IMG/VR virus record: IMGVR_UViG_3300042691_035364
Location: 1-22,214 of that record
Direction: 5' to 3' (one strand)
DNA length: 22,214 nucleotides
Origin: a virus
In this document: positions 1-7,965 of the stretch, in pieces
Layout: each line of letters begins with the position of its first letter
Numbering within the stretch: position 1 is the first letter of the stretch
Notes under the pieces: generated by a model
Told to the model about the DNA's origin: nothing
The model's database searches: none
The model's input: the letters and a program-made list of their open reading frames with translations, nothing else
Position numbers and translations under genes: made by a program

Positions 1-1
1 A

Positions 2-58
2 CACATTCAGGTTTATGGTATGAAAAATTCTTACGAATTAAACGCATATATCCAATAA
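2..58 (+). CDS. C-terminal end of an upstream gene (partial, function unknown)
   Basis: Frame 2 is open from the window edge and stops with TAA at 56-58, three bases before the next ATG, which fits the tight gene packing seen elsewhere. It would encode about 18 residues ending in YELNAYIQ. Frame 1 is also open as far as 93, but that would overlap the next gene by more than 30 bases. Too little is visible to name a product. From its position it is probably another tail or virion gene. Confidence 0.5.
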   Translation, partial: HIQVYGMKNSYELNAYIQ

Positions 59-61
59 GAA

Positions 62-877
62 ATGAAACTTACAGAGTGCATAATTGTATCTAAGGAAATT
101 AAAGATAAGTTTATATTAGCTAAAAATAGAGATAGAGCTTATAACCCTTCTTTAGAAATTGTACACACTATCATCGATGGTATTGAAATTGCATATCTAC
201 ATGATTTAACAACTGATTGGAGTGAGGGGTTAAATGAAAATGGTATTGGTGTTGTAAACTCCGCACTTTTAGTTGGACATGATGAAGCTGAACATAAGAT
301 TGTAAAGAAAGGTGGTAAACCTGGACCTGATGGTGATAAGATGAGAAACATCATCAAACAACCTACTCTAATGAAAGCCGTTAGAGCAACATTGGAATAT
401 AAAGGTAAGAGTGGATTGGCATTGAAAGGTCACACATTCGTATCATCCCCAAAACATATGGTTAGTATTGAAACTACATCAAAGCATAAGCCTGATGTTA
501 AACTTCAAAACTCCGAATCGCCTGTTGTTCGTACAAATCACGGACACATGTTCACCGATGCTGGATATACACATGGTGAAAAATACTTATCATCAAAATT
601 AAGAAAAATATCAGCTGAAAAATCAGTTGATAAAGTAGAAGATTGGAAAGGAATAGCACAGGCTATGAGAAAAGAATACTTTCCTAAAAAGCCTATGTTA
701 AATATGAAAAGAGATACCAAAGAGATGTCTACTTCTTCACAAACGGTAATGAATCTGACAGACCGTATATTGCAAATTACTTATTTTAAGAACAAAGTAA
801 ACGAATTCAAAGGTATTAATAGACAACTACCCGATGGATACCAACCTAAGATTACAATTGAGGTAATCGCAGTTTAA
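62..877 (+). CDS. Predicted Ntn-hydrolase (C45 / choloylglycine hydrolase / NRDE-like), 271 aa
   Basis: Seen: Cys6 is followed by an AKNRDR segment (residues 20-25), the usual layout of C45, choloylglycine-hydrolase and NRDE-type Ntn enzymes, where a Cys nucleophile precedes an Arg/Asp pair by about 17-19 residues. GLNENGIGVVNS (56-67) matches the family's G-x-N-E-x-G-x-x-V strand. RTNHG (157-161) matches the conserved Asn-containing TNH motif. STSSQTVMNLTD (223-234) resembles the late conserved segment. Known of the family: the Cys becomes the N-terminal nucleophile after removal of the preceding residues and cleaves linear amide bonds (penicillins, bile salts, acyl-homoserine lactones, peptides). 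Inferred: MKLTE would be removed by self-processing. There is no signal peptide or membrane segment. It lies directly upstream of the baseplate hub genes, so it could be a virion protein, a processing enzyme or a host-modifying enzyme. The substrate cannot be deduced. The fold assignment is fairly firm; the role is open. Confidence 0.72.
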   Translation: MKLTECIIVSKEIKDKFILAKNRDRAYNPSLEIVHTIIDGIEIAYLHDLTTDWSEGLNENGIGVVNSALLVGHDEAEHKIVKKGGKPGPDGDKMRNIIKQPTLMKAVRATLEYKGKSGLALKGHTFVSSPKHMVSIETTSKHKPDVKLQNSESPVVRTNHGHMFTDAGYTHGEKYLSSKLRKISAEKSVDKVEDWKGIAQAMRKEYFPKKPMLNMKRDTKEMSTSSQTVMNLTDRILQITYFKNKVNEFKGINRQLPDGYQPKITIEVIAV

Positions 878-898
878 TTTCAACATTTTAATAGAATC

Positions 899-907
899 AT
901 ATTTATA
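899..907 (+). promoter_or_regulatory. Putative phage late promoter element, ATATTTATA
   Basis: ATATTTATA ends 26 bases before the ATG at 934, in the 56-base gap after the Ntn-hydrolase gene. The same octamer occurs in all six gaps longer than 30 bases in the structural region, so I infer a promoter element of the -10 type. A TAAATAT copy at 921-927 makes a loose inverted repeat with it. Confidence 0.55.
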
Positions 908-933
908 TACATACAAAATGTAAATATATTAAT

Positions 934-1326
934 ATGTCAACAGAATTCGAATTATTTAAAGGAAAGAATTTAAGCTCTCTTTTCGAAGATATTTATAATA
1001 ATCAAACTTCAAAAAAAGCAAAGATAAGTAGTTTAATCGAAGAACTTAAAAAGATGATTAAGCATGCTGGTGATGTGGCAAGTGTAGGTCCTATCCTATC
1101 TTCACTAATTGATAGTTCTGTAAAGAACGATGACCAATTAGTTAAACTTGCAACAATTGCAACTAAAATTATTGCATCTGAAAAGAAAAGTGAAGGACAA
1201 GATGGATTCCTAACCGAATTTGAAAAAAATCAATTACTCAAAGAGTTGGAAGAAACAAAACAAGAAGTAGAGAGAGTGGATGATTTGGAATTCGAATTAG
1301 AAGATTTAAAAAAGAAAATGAAATAA
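934..1326 (+). CDS. Small coiled-coil protein of the tail cluster, unknown function, 130 aa
   Basis: I do not recognise a family. The protein is mostly helical and highly charged. The last 35 residues (about 96-130) are a strongly predicted Glu/Lys-rich coiled coil with heptad-like spacing (KELEETKQEVERVDDLEFEL), ending in KKKMK. The centre (50-80) is an amphipathic helix region with no catalytic motif. It is the first gene after a putative late promoter and is separated by one base (TAATATG) from the gp5-like spike gene, so co-translation with the hub genes is likely. A tail assembly or chaperone role would fit. A UvsY-like recombination mediator of similar size is possible but unsupported by any motif I can see. 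Confidence 0.8.
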   Translation: MSTEFELFKGKNLSSLFEDIYNNQTSKKAKISSLIEELKKMIKHAGDVASVGPILSSLIDSSVKNDDQLVKLATIATKIIASEKKSEGQDGFLTEFEKNQLLKELEETKQEVERVDDLEFELEDLKKKMK

Positions 1327-1327
1327 T

Positions 1328-2575
1328 ATGAGTTTTGATAATTCACAAAGTGCTGTAACTTCGGTACAAACTCCTGGAGCCAAACAACCAATGGGGTTTG
1401 GGATTGTATATTCCGTTATTTTAGATGAAAATCATCCCTACTTAAAAACAAGTGTTGGTGAGAGACAGATAGAAAAGCAAGGAGAGGCAGCTTATATGGG
1501 CGCTATACAATACAGAATCACAGGCCAACCAAGTACCGATGATGCATCGCTACCTGTAGCTTTTCCTTATGATAAAAATTTTAAAACAATACCATTAGTA
1601 AACGAATCCGTTGAAATACTTCAAAACAATGGTGTATCATATTATAGAAGAATTGGTTTGGAAAAAACACCAAACATAGATAGTAAAAAAACACTAATAT
1701 CCGAAACATTCCCACCAGAACAACAAGCTGATGATGTAAAGAAAAATTATAAAACTGTTCAAGAAACAGGAACCACAATGAGTAATGTCAATGAGGCATC
1801 TAAGTATGATAAATTTGGTGAATATTTTCAAGAAGAACCGGGAGTACATAAATTAAAATTATATGAAGGAGATAGTTTGATAGAAACTAGATTTGGACAA
1901 TCTCTTAGATTTTCTGGATTTAATAATTCTGAAAAAGTATTTTCACCAACAATTATATTCAGAAATAATGAAAATGCAGAATCTAAAAAGAAATTAATAA
2001 AACTACCAACTGAAGAAGATATAAATAGAGATGGTAGTATAATTGTTTTAGGTTCTAATCAATATCAATTACCATTCTTACCGGGAACAGTTGATGATAA
2101 AGGTTCATCTGATTTTGAAACAAAACCAAATACATTTAAAGGGTATCCATCGAAATTAATAGGAGACCAAATTTTAATAAATTCTGGTAGAGTTATAATT
2201 TCCGCAAAAAATGCAGAAATGATATTTTACTCAAAAAAGAATTACGGATTTATTTCAGATGGTGCAATGTCAATTGATAATAAATTGGGTATTGATGTAA
2301 CTGTTGGTGATAATATAAACGTAACGGCAGCTGATAGAGATATAAATTTTAATACATCAAATGGTAAGATAAATTTAGGTAACACAAAATTAGAACCATT
2401 AGTGAAGGGTGATAGTTGGGTTTCTTTGATGGAAGAATTGATAGATGCAATAGTGGCACAACAATATCTAACACCATCAGGACCATCAGCAACTGGACCT
2501 GTAAATAAACCAACATTTAATACAATAAAATCGAAGTTAAAATCGGTACTAAGTGAATTAAATAAAACATCTTAA
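1328..2575 (+). CDS. gp5: gp5-like baseplate hub / tail spike protein lacking a lysozyme domain, 415 aa
   Basis: This is the probable central spike of the tail. The N-terminal part (about 23-105) looks like the OB-fold of gp5/VgrG-type proteins: MGFGIVYSVILDENHPY, then PVAFPYDKNFKTIPLVNESV. RFGQSLRFSGF (about 188-198) is the conserved segment before the beta-helix in T4-like marine phage gp5 homologues. From about 275 to 355 short alternating strands (INSGRVIISAKNAEMIFYS, IDVTVGDNINVTAADRDINF) suit the triple-stranded beta-helix needle. The tail end (LVKGDSWVSLMEELIDAIVA, then a Pro/Ser/Thr-rich stretch) is also typical. T4 gp5 (575 aa) carries a lysozyme between OB-fold and helix. I see none here, and the two M15 peptidase genes immediately downstream may supply that function. 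It starts one base after the preceding stop codon and ends two bases before the next gene. Confidence 0.85.
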   Translation: MSFDNSQSAVTSVQTPGAKQPMGFGIVYSVILDENHPYLKTSVGERQIEKQGEAAYMGAIQYRITGQPSTDDASLPVAFPYDKNFKTIPLVNESVEILQNNGVSYYRRIGLEKTPNIDSKKTLISETFPPEQQADDVKKNYKTVQETGTTMSNVNEASKYDKFGEYFQEEPGVHKLKLYEGDSLIETRFGQSLRFSGFNNSEKVFSPTIIFRNNENAESKKKLIKLPTEEDINRDGSIIVLGSNQYQLPFLPGTVDDKGSSDFETKPNTFKGYPSKLIGDQILINSGRVIISAKNAEMIFYSKKNYGFISDGAMSIDNKLGIDVTVGDNINVTAADRDINFNTSNGKINLGNTKLEPLVKGDSWVSLMEELIDAIVAQQYLTPSGPSATGPVNKPTFNTIKSKLKSVLSELNKTS

Positions 2576-2577
2576 AA

Positions 2578-3858
2578 ATGTCTTGGGATATATTCAAACA
2601 AAATATATTAAACGTTGTAACAAACCCAGAATCTATAAATTCAACGGATAGTGTTGCCGAACTATATGCAAAGGAGTATGATGCGGCCGTAAAAAGAGGT
2701 AGTGATAATCTATTTCAATCTAAAGTTAAAGTTGGTAACGTTGATAGTTTAAAATTATTCATTAAATCAGCATTAGATACCGGTGTATCTCAAAAAGAAC
2801 CATACGATTTAGTTGGTGAAATGGGAAAGGGTGTTTTAGCATATTGGGCTGGGGCTCAATTAGACCCAACATCAGTACCATCACCACCAACAACGCCACC
2901 TGCTACTGGAGCAGTTCAAAATTTACAAATAGTATCCATTGTTTGTACTAATAGTGGTCAATGGCAACAACCAACTTTAGGTGCCGGTAGTGAACCTGAT
3001 TTAAGAGAGGGTGAAACTGAAAACGATGATATGCCTGATACTGAATTTGGAGAAGCTGAAGAAATATTAGGAGAGATACCAGAAGATGAGGAGGCGGATG
3101 AACCTCAAGAATTAGTAGAAGAAGAAGCATCATTTTTCAATAAACAACCTGAAGAAGTGGAAATTAGTGGAGTAGACCCGGTAGGTGACCCACAAGTACT
3201 ACCACCACAACCAGCACCAATTCCCATCGATACATCAACCCCGCCAGAGTTACAAACACCTCGAACAGACCCAAATAACGCTCCTATTTCTGAAATTAAA
3301 GGTGCAAGAATAACTACAAATGTGGGTGCAACTGCACCACCACCTCCTCCTGGTTTGGCTAGTTTCGGAAATGGTAAAATACCAAAGGATAGACTTGGAA
3401 GTATTGATGCATCTTATGGTGGTGGTATATTACACATCGAAGCTGCCAAAATGTACAATAAACTGATAGCACAAGCCAAAAGAGAAGGAGTTAAATGGAG
3501 AGTATCATCTACATACAGAGATTATGCTGGACAAGTAGCATGTTTTGAGAAATACGGCTCGGGTAGTGCAGCTAAACCAGGGTTTTCTCCACATGGGTGG
3601 GGATTATCTTTGGATTTTGGAGAAATTGCTGGTATGCAACAGGCACGTGCAAAATCATTAGGAGTGGGTAGAGCAACACCAGGACCTGCTAGATATACAA
3701 GAGAAAACTCTAGACTATATCAATGGTTGGCAGTAAACGGACCCAAATATGGTTGGTATAATCCATATAGATTGGGAGATGGGACAGGAATGGATGAAGC
3801 TTGGCATTGGGAATATTGGGGATTTTATACATTGACACTTCAACAAAGACAGGCATAA
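2578..3858 (+). CDS. Hub-associated protein with C-terminal M15 (VanY-like) peptidase domain, 426 aa
   Basis: The C-terminal third (about 280-426) is a zinc D,D- or L,D-peptidase of the M15 family. STYRDYAGQ is the substrate-side motif. SPHGWGLSLD gives zinc ligands His339 and Asp346. DEAWHWEYW gives catalytic Glu407 and zinc ligand His410. All four key residues are present, so the enzyme should be active on peptidoglycan stem peptides. The N-terminal part has a short helical domain (1-90), then a long disordered linker: Pro/Thr-rich (about 97-110), strongly acidic (about 140-185) and Pro-rich again (205-250). No signal peptide is seen, which fits a virion-carried enzyme rather than a secreted lysin. 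It lies between the spike gene and a related M15 gene, suggesting that it is mounted on the tail hub and opens the wall during DNA injection. The virion location is inferred; an alternative is a lysis endolysin. Confidence 0.88.
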   Translation: MSWDIFKQNILNVVTNPESINSTDSVAELYAKEYDAAVKRGSDNLFQSKVKVGNVDSLKLFIKSALDTGVSQKEPYDLVGEMGKGVLAYWAGAQLDPTSVPSPPTTPPATGAVQNLQIVSIVCTNSGQWQQPTLGAGSEPDLREGETENDDMPDTEFGEAEEILGEIPEDEEADEPQELVEEEASFFNKQPEEVEISGVDPVGDPQVLPPQPAPIPIDTSTPPELQTPRTDPNNAPISEIKGARITTNVGATAPPPPPGLASFGNGKIPKDRLGSIDASYGGGILHIEAAKMYNKLIAQAKREGVKWRVSSTYRDYAGQVACFEKYGSGSAAKPGFSPHGWGLSLDFGEIAGMQQARAKSLGVGRATPGPARYTRENSRLYQWLAVNGPKYGWYNPYRLGDGTGMDEAWHWEYWGFYTLTLQQRQA

Positions 3859-3859
3859 T

Positions 3860-4903
3860 ATGGGAGCTATACAACCAACTAAAAATCATAAATTAATAAT
3901 TGATGAGTTCATCAGTTACGCTCAGCAACATTTGAGTACTGTTAGTGGTATTGTAAATACTATATCTACATATCCCCCACTAAATACACCTGGCCCCGGT
4001 ATAGTTAATTGGTCTGGTTATAGTGTACAAAAAGGTTTGGATGATTTAAATGAAGATGAAAGGGAGGCGGATGCTATTCAACAGGATATTGAAGAAGAAT
4101 ATCCAGCAAATCAAGCTATATATGAAGCTGAATTCGCTACAGAAGATGAAGCTATGGAAAATAATAGTAATATAAGCCAAGAGGAAGCCTTTTTTAGTGT
4201 AAAGCAATATAATAGTGAAGTTGGTAGAGTAGATGAAGTGACAGATGCTCAAGTACTCACCGATACCGCACCACCGGTGGCTTTCACAGGTTCATTTAAT
4301 CCACCCGAATTGGATTCACCACAAGGAAATCAGATAAATCAAGGAGGTTCATTACCAGTTGCTAGAGGTGATTTGGCATTATTTAAATTATGTGGAAATG
4401 GTATATGGCCAGCTTTGGGTACTGCACCAAATTTTGAAGTAAATAGGGTTGAATCTGGAAAGTGTAATAGATATTGGTATAAAGTAAATAAAGAATATAT
4501 GGTAAAAAATTGTACCGAAATAATGTTTCCTACCGCAAAAGGTGATAAAAAGATTTTAGTACATAAAAATTTGGCAGCAATAGTAAAACCCGCTATTGCA
4601 GCAATAAAAGCACAAGGGTTGCAGAAATATATAGAAAATTGTGGTGGAGGGCTTGCAGTTAGAAATGTTACTTGTGGTGCAAGATTATCAAACCATAGTT
4701 GGGGAACTGCCATAGATATGAATACTATAAAATATGGATATGGTACTAGTTTTAAATCCGATGGTATTTATGAAGGTAAAACAAAAGTACGAGATTTGAA
4801 TGAATTTGATAGAGGATTTTTAAGAGTAGCATCCATATTTAGAGCACAAGGAATGACTTGGTTAAGTACTAATGACCCAATGCACGTATCGATATATGAA
4901 TAG
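3860..4903 (+). CDS. Second hub-associated M15 peptidase (endolysin T5-like active site), 347 aa
   Basis: The C-terminal domain (about 225-347) has SNHSWGTAIDMN with zinc ligands His279 and Asp286, and DPMHVSI with Asp339 as probable catalytic acid and His342 as third ligand. The D-x-x-H ending is like the L-alanyl-D-glutamate peptidase of phage T5, unlike the E-x-x-H of the preceding gene, so the two may cut different peptide bonds. The N-terminal half parallels the upstream protein: GPGIVNWSGYSV (45-56) matches GKGVLAYWAGAQL, and an acidic linker with EEAFFSVKQ...TDAQVL (108-133) matches EEASFFNKQ...GDPQVL. I infer a tandem duplication followed by divergence of the enzyme domain. Four cysteines (C178, C198, C219, C262 or close by) lie in or before the domain. 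It starts one base after the previous stop codon (TAATATG), implying coupling. Virion hub location is inferred. Confidence 0.86.
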   Translation: MGAIQPTKNHKLIIDEFISYAQQHLSTVSGIVNTISTYPPLNTPGPGIVNWSGYSVQKGLDDLNEDEREADAIQQDIEEEYPANQAIYEAEFATEDEAMENNSNISQEEAFFSVKQYNSEVGRVDEVTDAQVLTDTAPPVAFTGSFNPPELDSPQGNQINQGGSLPVARGDLALFKLCGNGIWPALGTAPNFEVNRVESGKCNRYWYKVNKEYMVKNCTEIMFPTAKGDKKILVHKNLAAIVKPAIAAIKAQGLQKYIENCGGGLAVRNVTCGARLSNHSWGTAIDMNTIKYGYGTSFKSDGIYEGKTKVRDLNEFDRGFLRVASIFRAQGMTWLSTNDPMHVSIYE

Positions 4904-4959
4904 ACTGTAAAAATAGTAGAATCAATAAATCTATGTAATTCCCAAAAATAACAATTCAA

Positions 4960-4968
4960 ATATTTATA
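4960..4968 (+). promoter_or_regulatory. Putative phage late promoter element, ATATTTATA
   Basis: ATATTTATA lies 20 bases before the ATG at 4989, in an 85-base gap with no other gene-like content. AAGGAAGT directly before that ATG is one of the few purine-rich, Shine-Dalgarno-like sequences in the window. The site would start transcription of the wedge gene block. Confidence 0.58.
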
Positions 4969-4988
4969 AACATAACAAATAAGGAAGT

Positions 4989-5489
4989 ATGAATACAGAC
5001 AAATTATTAAAAGCCATACAAATCCTAATTAAAGAGGAATTGAAAGAACAATTACCTGCATTAATTAAGGAAACTGTTAAGGCTGAGATGAAAAAACTGA
5101 TAGCAGAGGGTAAACAACCTGCTAAACCAAAAAATACTGGATTATCTATGGCTAAGGCTATGATGGAGGATGAAACTTTGGTAGAATCAATAGAATCGAA
5201 AGTGGTATCACAAAAACAATTCAGTAAAAACCCAATGATTAACCAAATTCTAAATGAAACCGCAATGGCACCTACAACTGGTGATGGCGGATTCAGAACT
5301 ATGAATTTTGGACAAGGTGATATGGGTTCAATTGTAGGTAGAACTGCTATTGCAGAAAAAATGGGTTATGGTGATTTAGCAAGAGGACCTCAACCAAGTG
5401 GATTGGGTGTAAATACTGGAGTACCTGAATTGGATAAGGCTTTGAATAGAGATTACTCTGAACTTGTAAAAAGATTTAATAAGAAGTAA
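4989..5489 (+). CDS. Conserved-looking virion-cluster protein of unknown function, 166 aa
   Basis: No family is recognised. Residues 1-45 form a Lys/Glu-rich amphipathic helix, probably a coiled coil (KEELKEQLPALIKETVKAEM). Residues 45-75 remain helical and charged. From about 85 on the protein is Gly/Met/Pro-rich and probably extended (TTGDGGFRTMNFGQGDMGS), ending in a short helix (ELDKALNRDYSELVKRFNKK). It is the first gene after a putative late promoter. Its stop codon overlaps the start of the gp25 gene by one base (TAATG), so the two are probably translated together. A baseplate assembly or hub-linking role is the likeliest inference from position alone. Confidence 0.82.
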   Translation: MNTDKLLKAIQILIKEELKEQLPALIKETVKAEMKKLIAEGKQPAKPKNTGLSMAKAMMEDETLVESIESKVVSQKQFSKNPMINQILNETAMAPTTGDGGFRTMNFGQGDMGSIVGRTAIAEKMGYGDLARGPQPSGLGVNTGVPELDKALNRDYSELVKRFNKK

Positions 5490-5917
5490 TGGCAATTGTA
5501 TTAGGACAAAAGTTAGTACAAGATACGAAAAAATTTGATGATTTTGCGATAGGTATAACTTTGCCAATTCGAATTGGTAACACTGCTTTTAATCAAAGTT
5601 TCAAAACAGAAGAGCAGGCTAGTTCTAATATAAAAAATTTATTATTAACAAAAAAAGGTGAAAGAATAATGCAACCTAATTTTGGTAGTGGCCTACAAGA
5701 ATTATTATTTGAATTTAATGATGATTCATTAGCTGAAAAAATAGAAGATACTGTAACATCAGCAATGGAAAATTGGTTACCATATATAAGCGTTGACCAA
5801 ATCGATGTAGTTGCAAGTGATTTAGATAAAGATAATAACATTGTAAATGTATCAATTAAATTTAGAGTTTTAGGAAATCCAGAATTAAATACAGTCACCT
5901 TTAATGTAGGTGCATAA
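5489..5917 (+). CDS. gp25: Baseplate wedge protein gp25 (gpW/gp25 family), 142 aa
   Basis: This is a structural protein that links the baseplate wedge to the tube and sheath in contractile injection systems. The sequence shows the family signature: an N-terminal segment with DDFAIGITLPI, then SSNIKNLLLTKKGERIMQPNFGSGL (about 44-68), with the E-R-x-x-x-P-x-F-G-S-G-L core, then ELLFEF and a helix before a C-terminal two-strand region ending in VTFNV. The length agrees with T4 gp25 (132 aa) and relatives. The older label 'lysozyme' for this family is not supported by a catalytic motif here. It precedes the gp6 gene by 11 bases, the usual order in contractile-tail clusters. Confidence 0.95.
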   Translation: MAIVLGQKLVQDTKKFDDFAIGITLPIRIGNTAFNQSFKTEEQASSNIKNLLLTKKGERIMQPNFGSGLQELLFEFNDDSLAEKIEDTVTSAMENWLPYISVDQIDVVASDLDKDNNIVNVSIKFRVLGNPELNTVTFNVGA

Positions 5918-5928
5918 TATAATAGAAT

Positions 5929-7965
5929 ATGTCAGTAACAATTACAAATAGAAATTTTAAAAATAAAGGAAAAGATGTAAAATATCTTAATAAAGATTTT
6001 GCTTCATTTAGAAACAATCTAATTGAATTTGCAAAAACTTATTTCCCAAAAACATATTCGGATTTTAACGAATCATCTCCTGGTATGATGTTTATCGAAA
6101 TGGCATCTTATATAGGAGATTCATTATCATATTATATTGATGATACATTAAAAGAGTCATTAATGACTTATGCAGAAGACCCGCAAAGTGTTTTAGCATT
6201 ATCACAATACTTAGGATACAGACCTAAAGTGACTTCACCAGCGATAACAACATTAAGTGTATATCAATTAGTACCATCTATTGGAACTGGTATTAATAAT
6301 AAACCTGATGAAAAGTTTTATTTACGAATAAAGGAAGGTATGTTGAGTAAATCAACAACAGCTGGTATAATTTTCAGAACAACCGATATAGTTGATTTTT
6401 CTGATGAAACTGGTAGAGAGATAACAATATACCAAAGAGATGCAAATACAGGAGAACCTCTATTTTATTTAGTTAAAAAATATATACAAGCTTTATCTGG
6501 TGAATTGTTACAAAGAGAAGTAACATTTGATGCATATTCTCCTTTTCAAAAAATAGATTTACCTGAAACTAATATAATTCAGATATATGATGTAAGAGAT
6601 TCTAATGGAAATAAATGGTATGAAGTTCCATATCTTGCACAGGAGATGGTTTATTTGGATTCACCAAATAATGAAACAAATGACCCAGATTTATATCAAT
6701 TTAAATCAACTGTACCATTTGTATTAAAAACAATTAAAACGTCAAAAAGATTTGTAACGAAAGTAAATCAGGACAATACTACATCTATACAATTTGGAGC
6801 AGGTGATTCATCTGCATCGGATGAACAATTAATTCCAAATCTTAAAAATGTTGGATTGGGATTACCTAATTCTATTAGCAGATTAGAAGAATCTTTTGAC
6901 CCAACCAATTTCTTAAAAACAAAAACATATGGAACTTCTCCATCAAACACAACTATGACTGTAAAGTATATGATTGGTGGTGGCGTGGCTTCAAATATAC
7001 CTGTTGGTGAGTTAGTTAGAGTTAATACAATTGAATTTGATGAAGATACCGAATCACTTAATGCATCGGAATTAGCAATATACAATACAGTTAAAAATTC
7101 AATTGCAATTGATAATGAAGTACCTGCAACCGGTGGTAGAGGTGCTGAAAGTTTGGAAGAAATAAGACAAAATTCATTAGCAAACTTTGGTTCTCAAAAT
7201 AGAGCAGTAACTGCAAATGATTATCAAGTTAGAGCATTGTCAATGCCACCAAAATTTGGCGCAGTTGCAAAATCATTTGCAATAGCAGATGGTACGTTGG
7301 ATAATAACTCACCTGCATCTATATTAGCATCACCAAACAACTTACAAGAGTTTACCGATTTGGTTATGAGTTTTGTATCAAAACCAGACGATGAAGAACC
7401 AACCCAACAATCAATAAAAGAAGAAATAACTAAATTCCTTATTGGTAAAACTTCAAATGAAAATGAAAAAAATAATCCATTTGCAATAAATTTATATTTG
7501 CTGGGATATGATAATAATGGACATTTAACTAATCTTAATAGAGGAGTTAAAGAAAATTTAAAAACCTATATGAATGAATATAGATTATTGACCGATGGTA
7601 TTAATATGTTAGATGGATTTATTATTAATATTGGAATTGAATTTGAAATAATTGCATTTAGTAGTTATAACAAAAGTGAAGTTCTTACTAAGTGTATAAA
7701 TGAATTAAAACAATATTTTAGTATAGATAATTGGACGTTCAATCAAACAATTAATTTGAGCGAAGTTGAGTTATTAATAGCTAACGTTGAAGGAGTTTCA
7801 TCCGTTCCAATGGTAAAGATAACAAATAAGTGTGGTGGTAAATATTCACCAAACTCATATAATATAGAAGCGGCAACTAAAGATAAGATTGTATATCCAT
7901 CATTAGACCCATCGGTTTTTGAAATTAAATTTCCGGATTCGGATATAAAAGGTAGAGTAAGATAA
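5929..7965 (+). CDS. gp6: Baseplate wedge protein gp6 (baseplate J family), 678 aa
   Basis: This is a main ring-forming wedge component. The N-terminal part (about 18-105) is the family hallmark: DFASFRNNLIEFAKTYFP, then ESSPGMMFIEMASYIGDSL, YYIDDTLKESLMTYA and LGYRPK. The central baseplate-J core is clear: GGRGAESLEEIRQNS, FGSQNRAVTANDYQVRA and the following FGAVAKSFA, around residues 400-450. The C-terminal region carries a repeat of the alpha/beta fold (INIGIEFEIIAFSSYNK, then LKQYFSIDNWTFNQTINLSE, VEGVSSVPMVKI). Length is close to T4 gp6 (660 aa). Its stop overlaps the next start by one base (TAATG). It should bind gp25 and the adjacent wedge proteins in the inner baseplate. Confidence 0.94.
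   Translation: MSVTITNRNFKNKGKDVKYLNKDFASFRNNLIEFAKTYFPKTYSDFNESSPGMMFIEMASYIGDSLSYYIDDTLKESLMTYAEDPQSVLALSQYLGYRPKVTSPAITTLSVYQLVPSIGTGINNKPDEKFYLRIKEGMLSKSTTAGIIFRTTDIVDFSDETGREITIYQRDANTGEPLFYLVKKYIQALSGELLQREVTFDAYSPFQKIDLPETNIIQIYDVRDSNGNKWYEVPYLAQEMVYLDSPNNETNDPDLYQFKSTVPFVLKTIKTSKRFVTKVNQDNTTSIQFGAGDSSASDEQLIPNLKNVGLGLPNSISRLEESFDPTNFLKTKTYGTSPSNTTMTVKYMIGGGVASNIPVGELVRVNTIEFDEDTESLNASELAIYNTVKNSIAIDNEVPATGGRGAESLEEIRQNSLANFGSQNRAVTANDYQVRALSMPPKFGAVAKSFAIADGTLDNNSPASILASPNNLQEFTDLVMSFVSKPDDEEPTQQSIKEEITKFLIGKTSNENEKNNPFAINLYLLGYDNNGHLTNLNRGVKENLKTYMNEYRLLTDGINMLDGFIINIGIEFEIIAFSSYNKSEVLTKCINELKQYFSIDNWTFNQTINLSEVELLIANVEGVSSVPMVKITNKCGGKYSPNSYNIEAATKDKIVYPSLDPSVFEIKFPDSDIKGRVR

Noticed and set aside
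899-927. Inverted repeat ATATTTA ... TAAATAT as an operator
   Set aside because: Needs a bulge to pair well and is all AT. A second half-site of this kind is not seen at the other five motif copies.
934-1326. UvsY-like recombination mediator
   Set aside because: Size is similar and UvsY neighbours gp25 in T4, but the sequence shows only a generic coiled coil with no recognisable UvsY pattern.
4339-4713. Long minus-strand open frames, such as the 124-codon frame here and similar ones opposite the structural genes
   Set aside because: They lie wholly within well-supported + strand genes, have no start context or motif of their own, and arise from AT-rich codon bias.
5489-5917. Annotating gp25 as a lysozyme
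   Set aside because: The family name in some databases suggests it, but no catalytic motif is seen and the family is structural in contractile tails.
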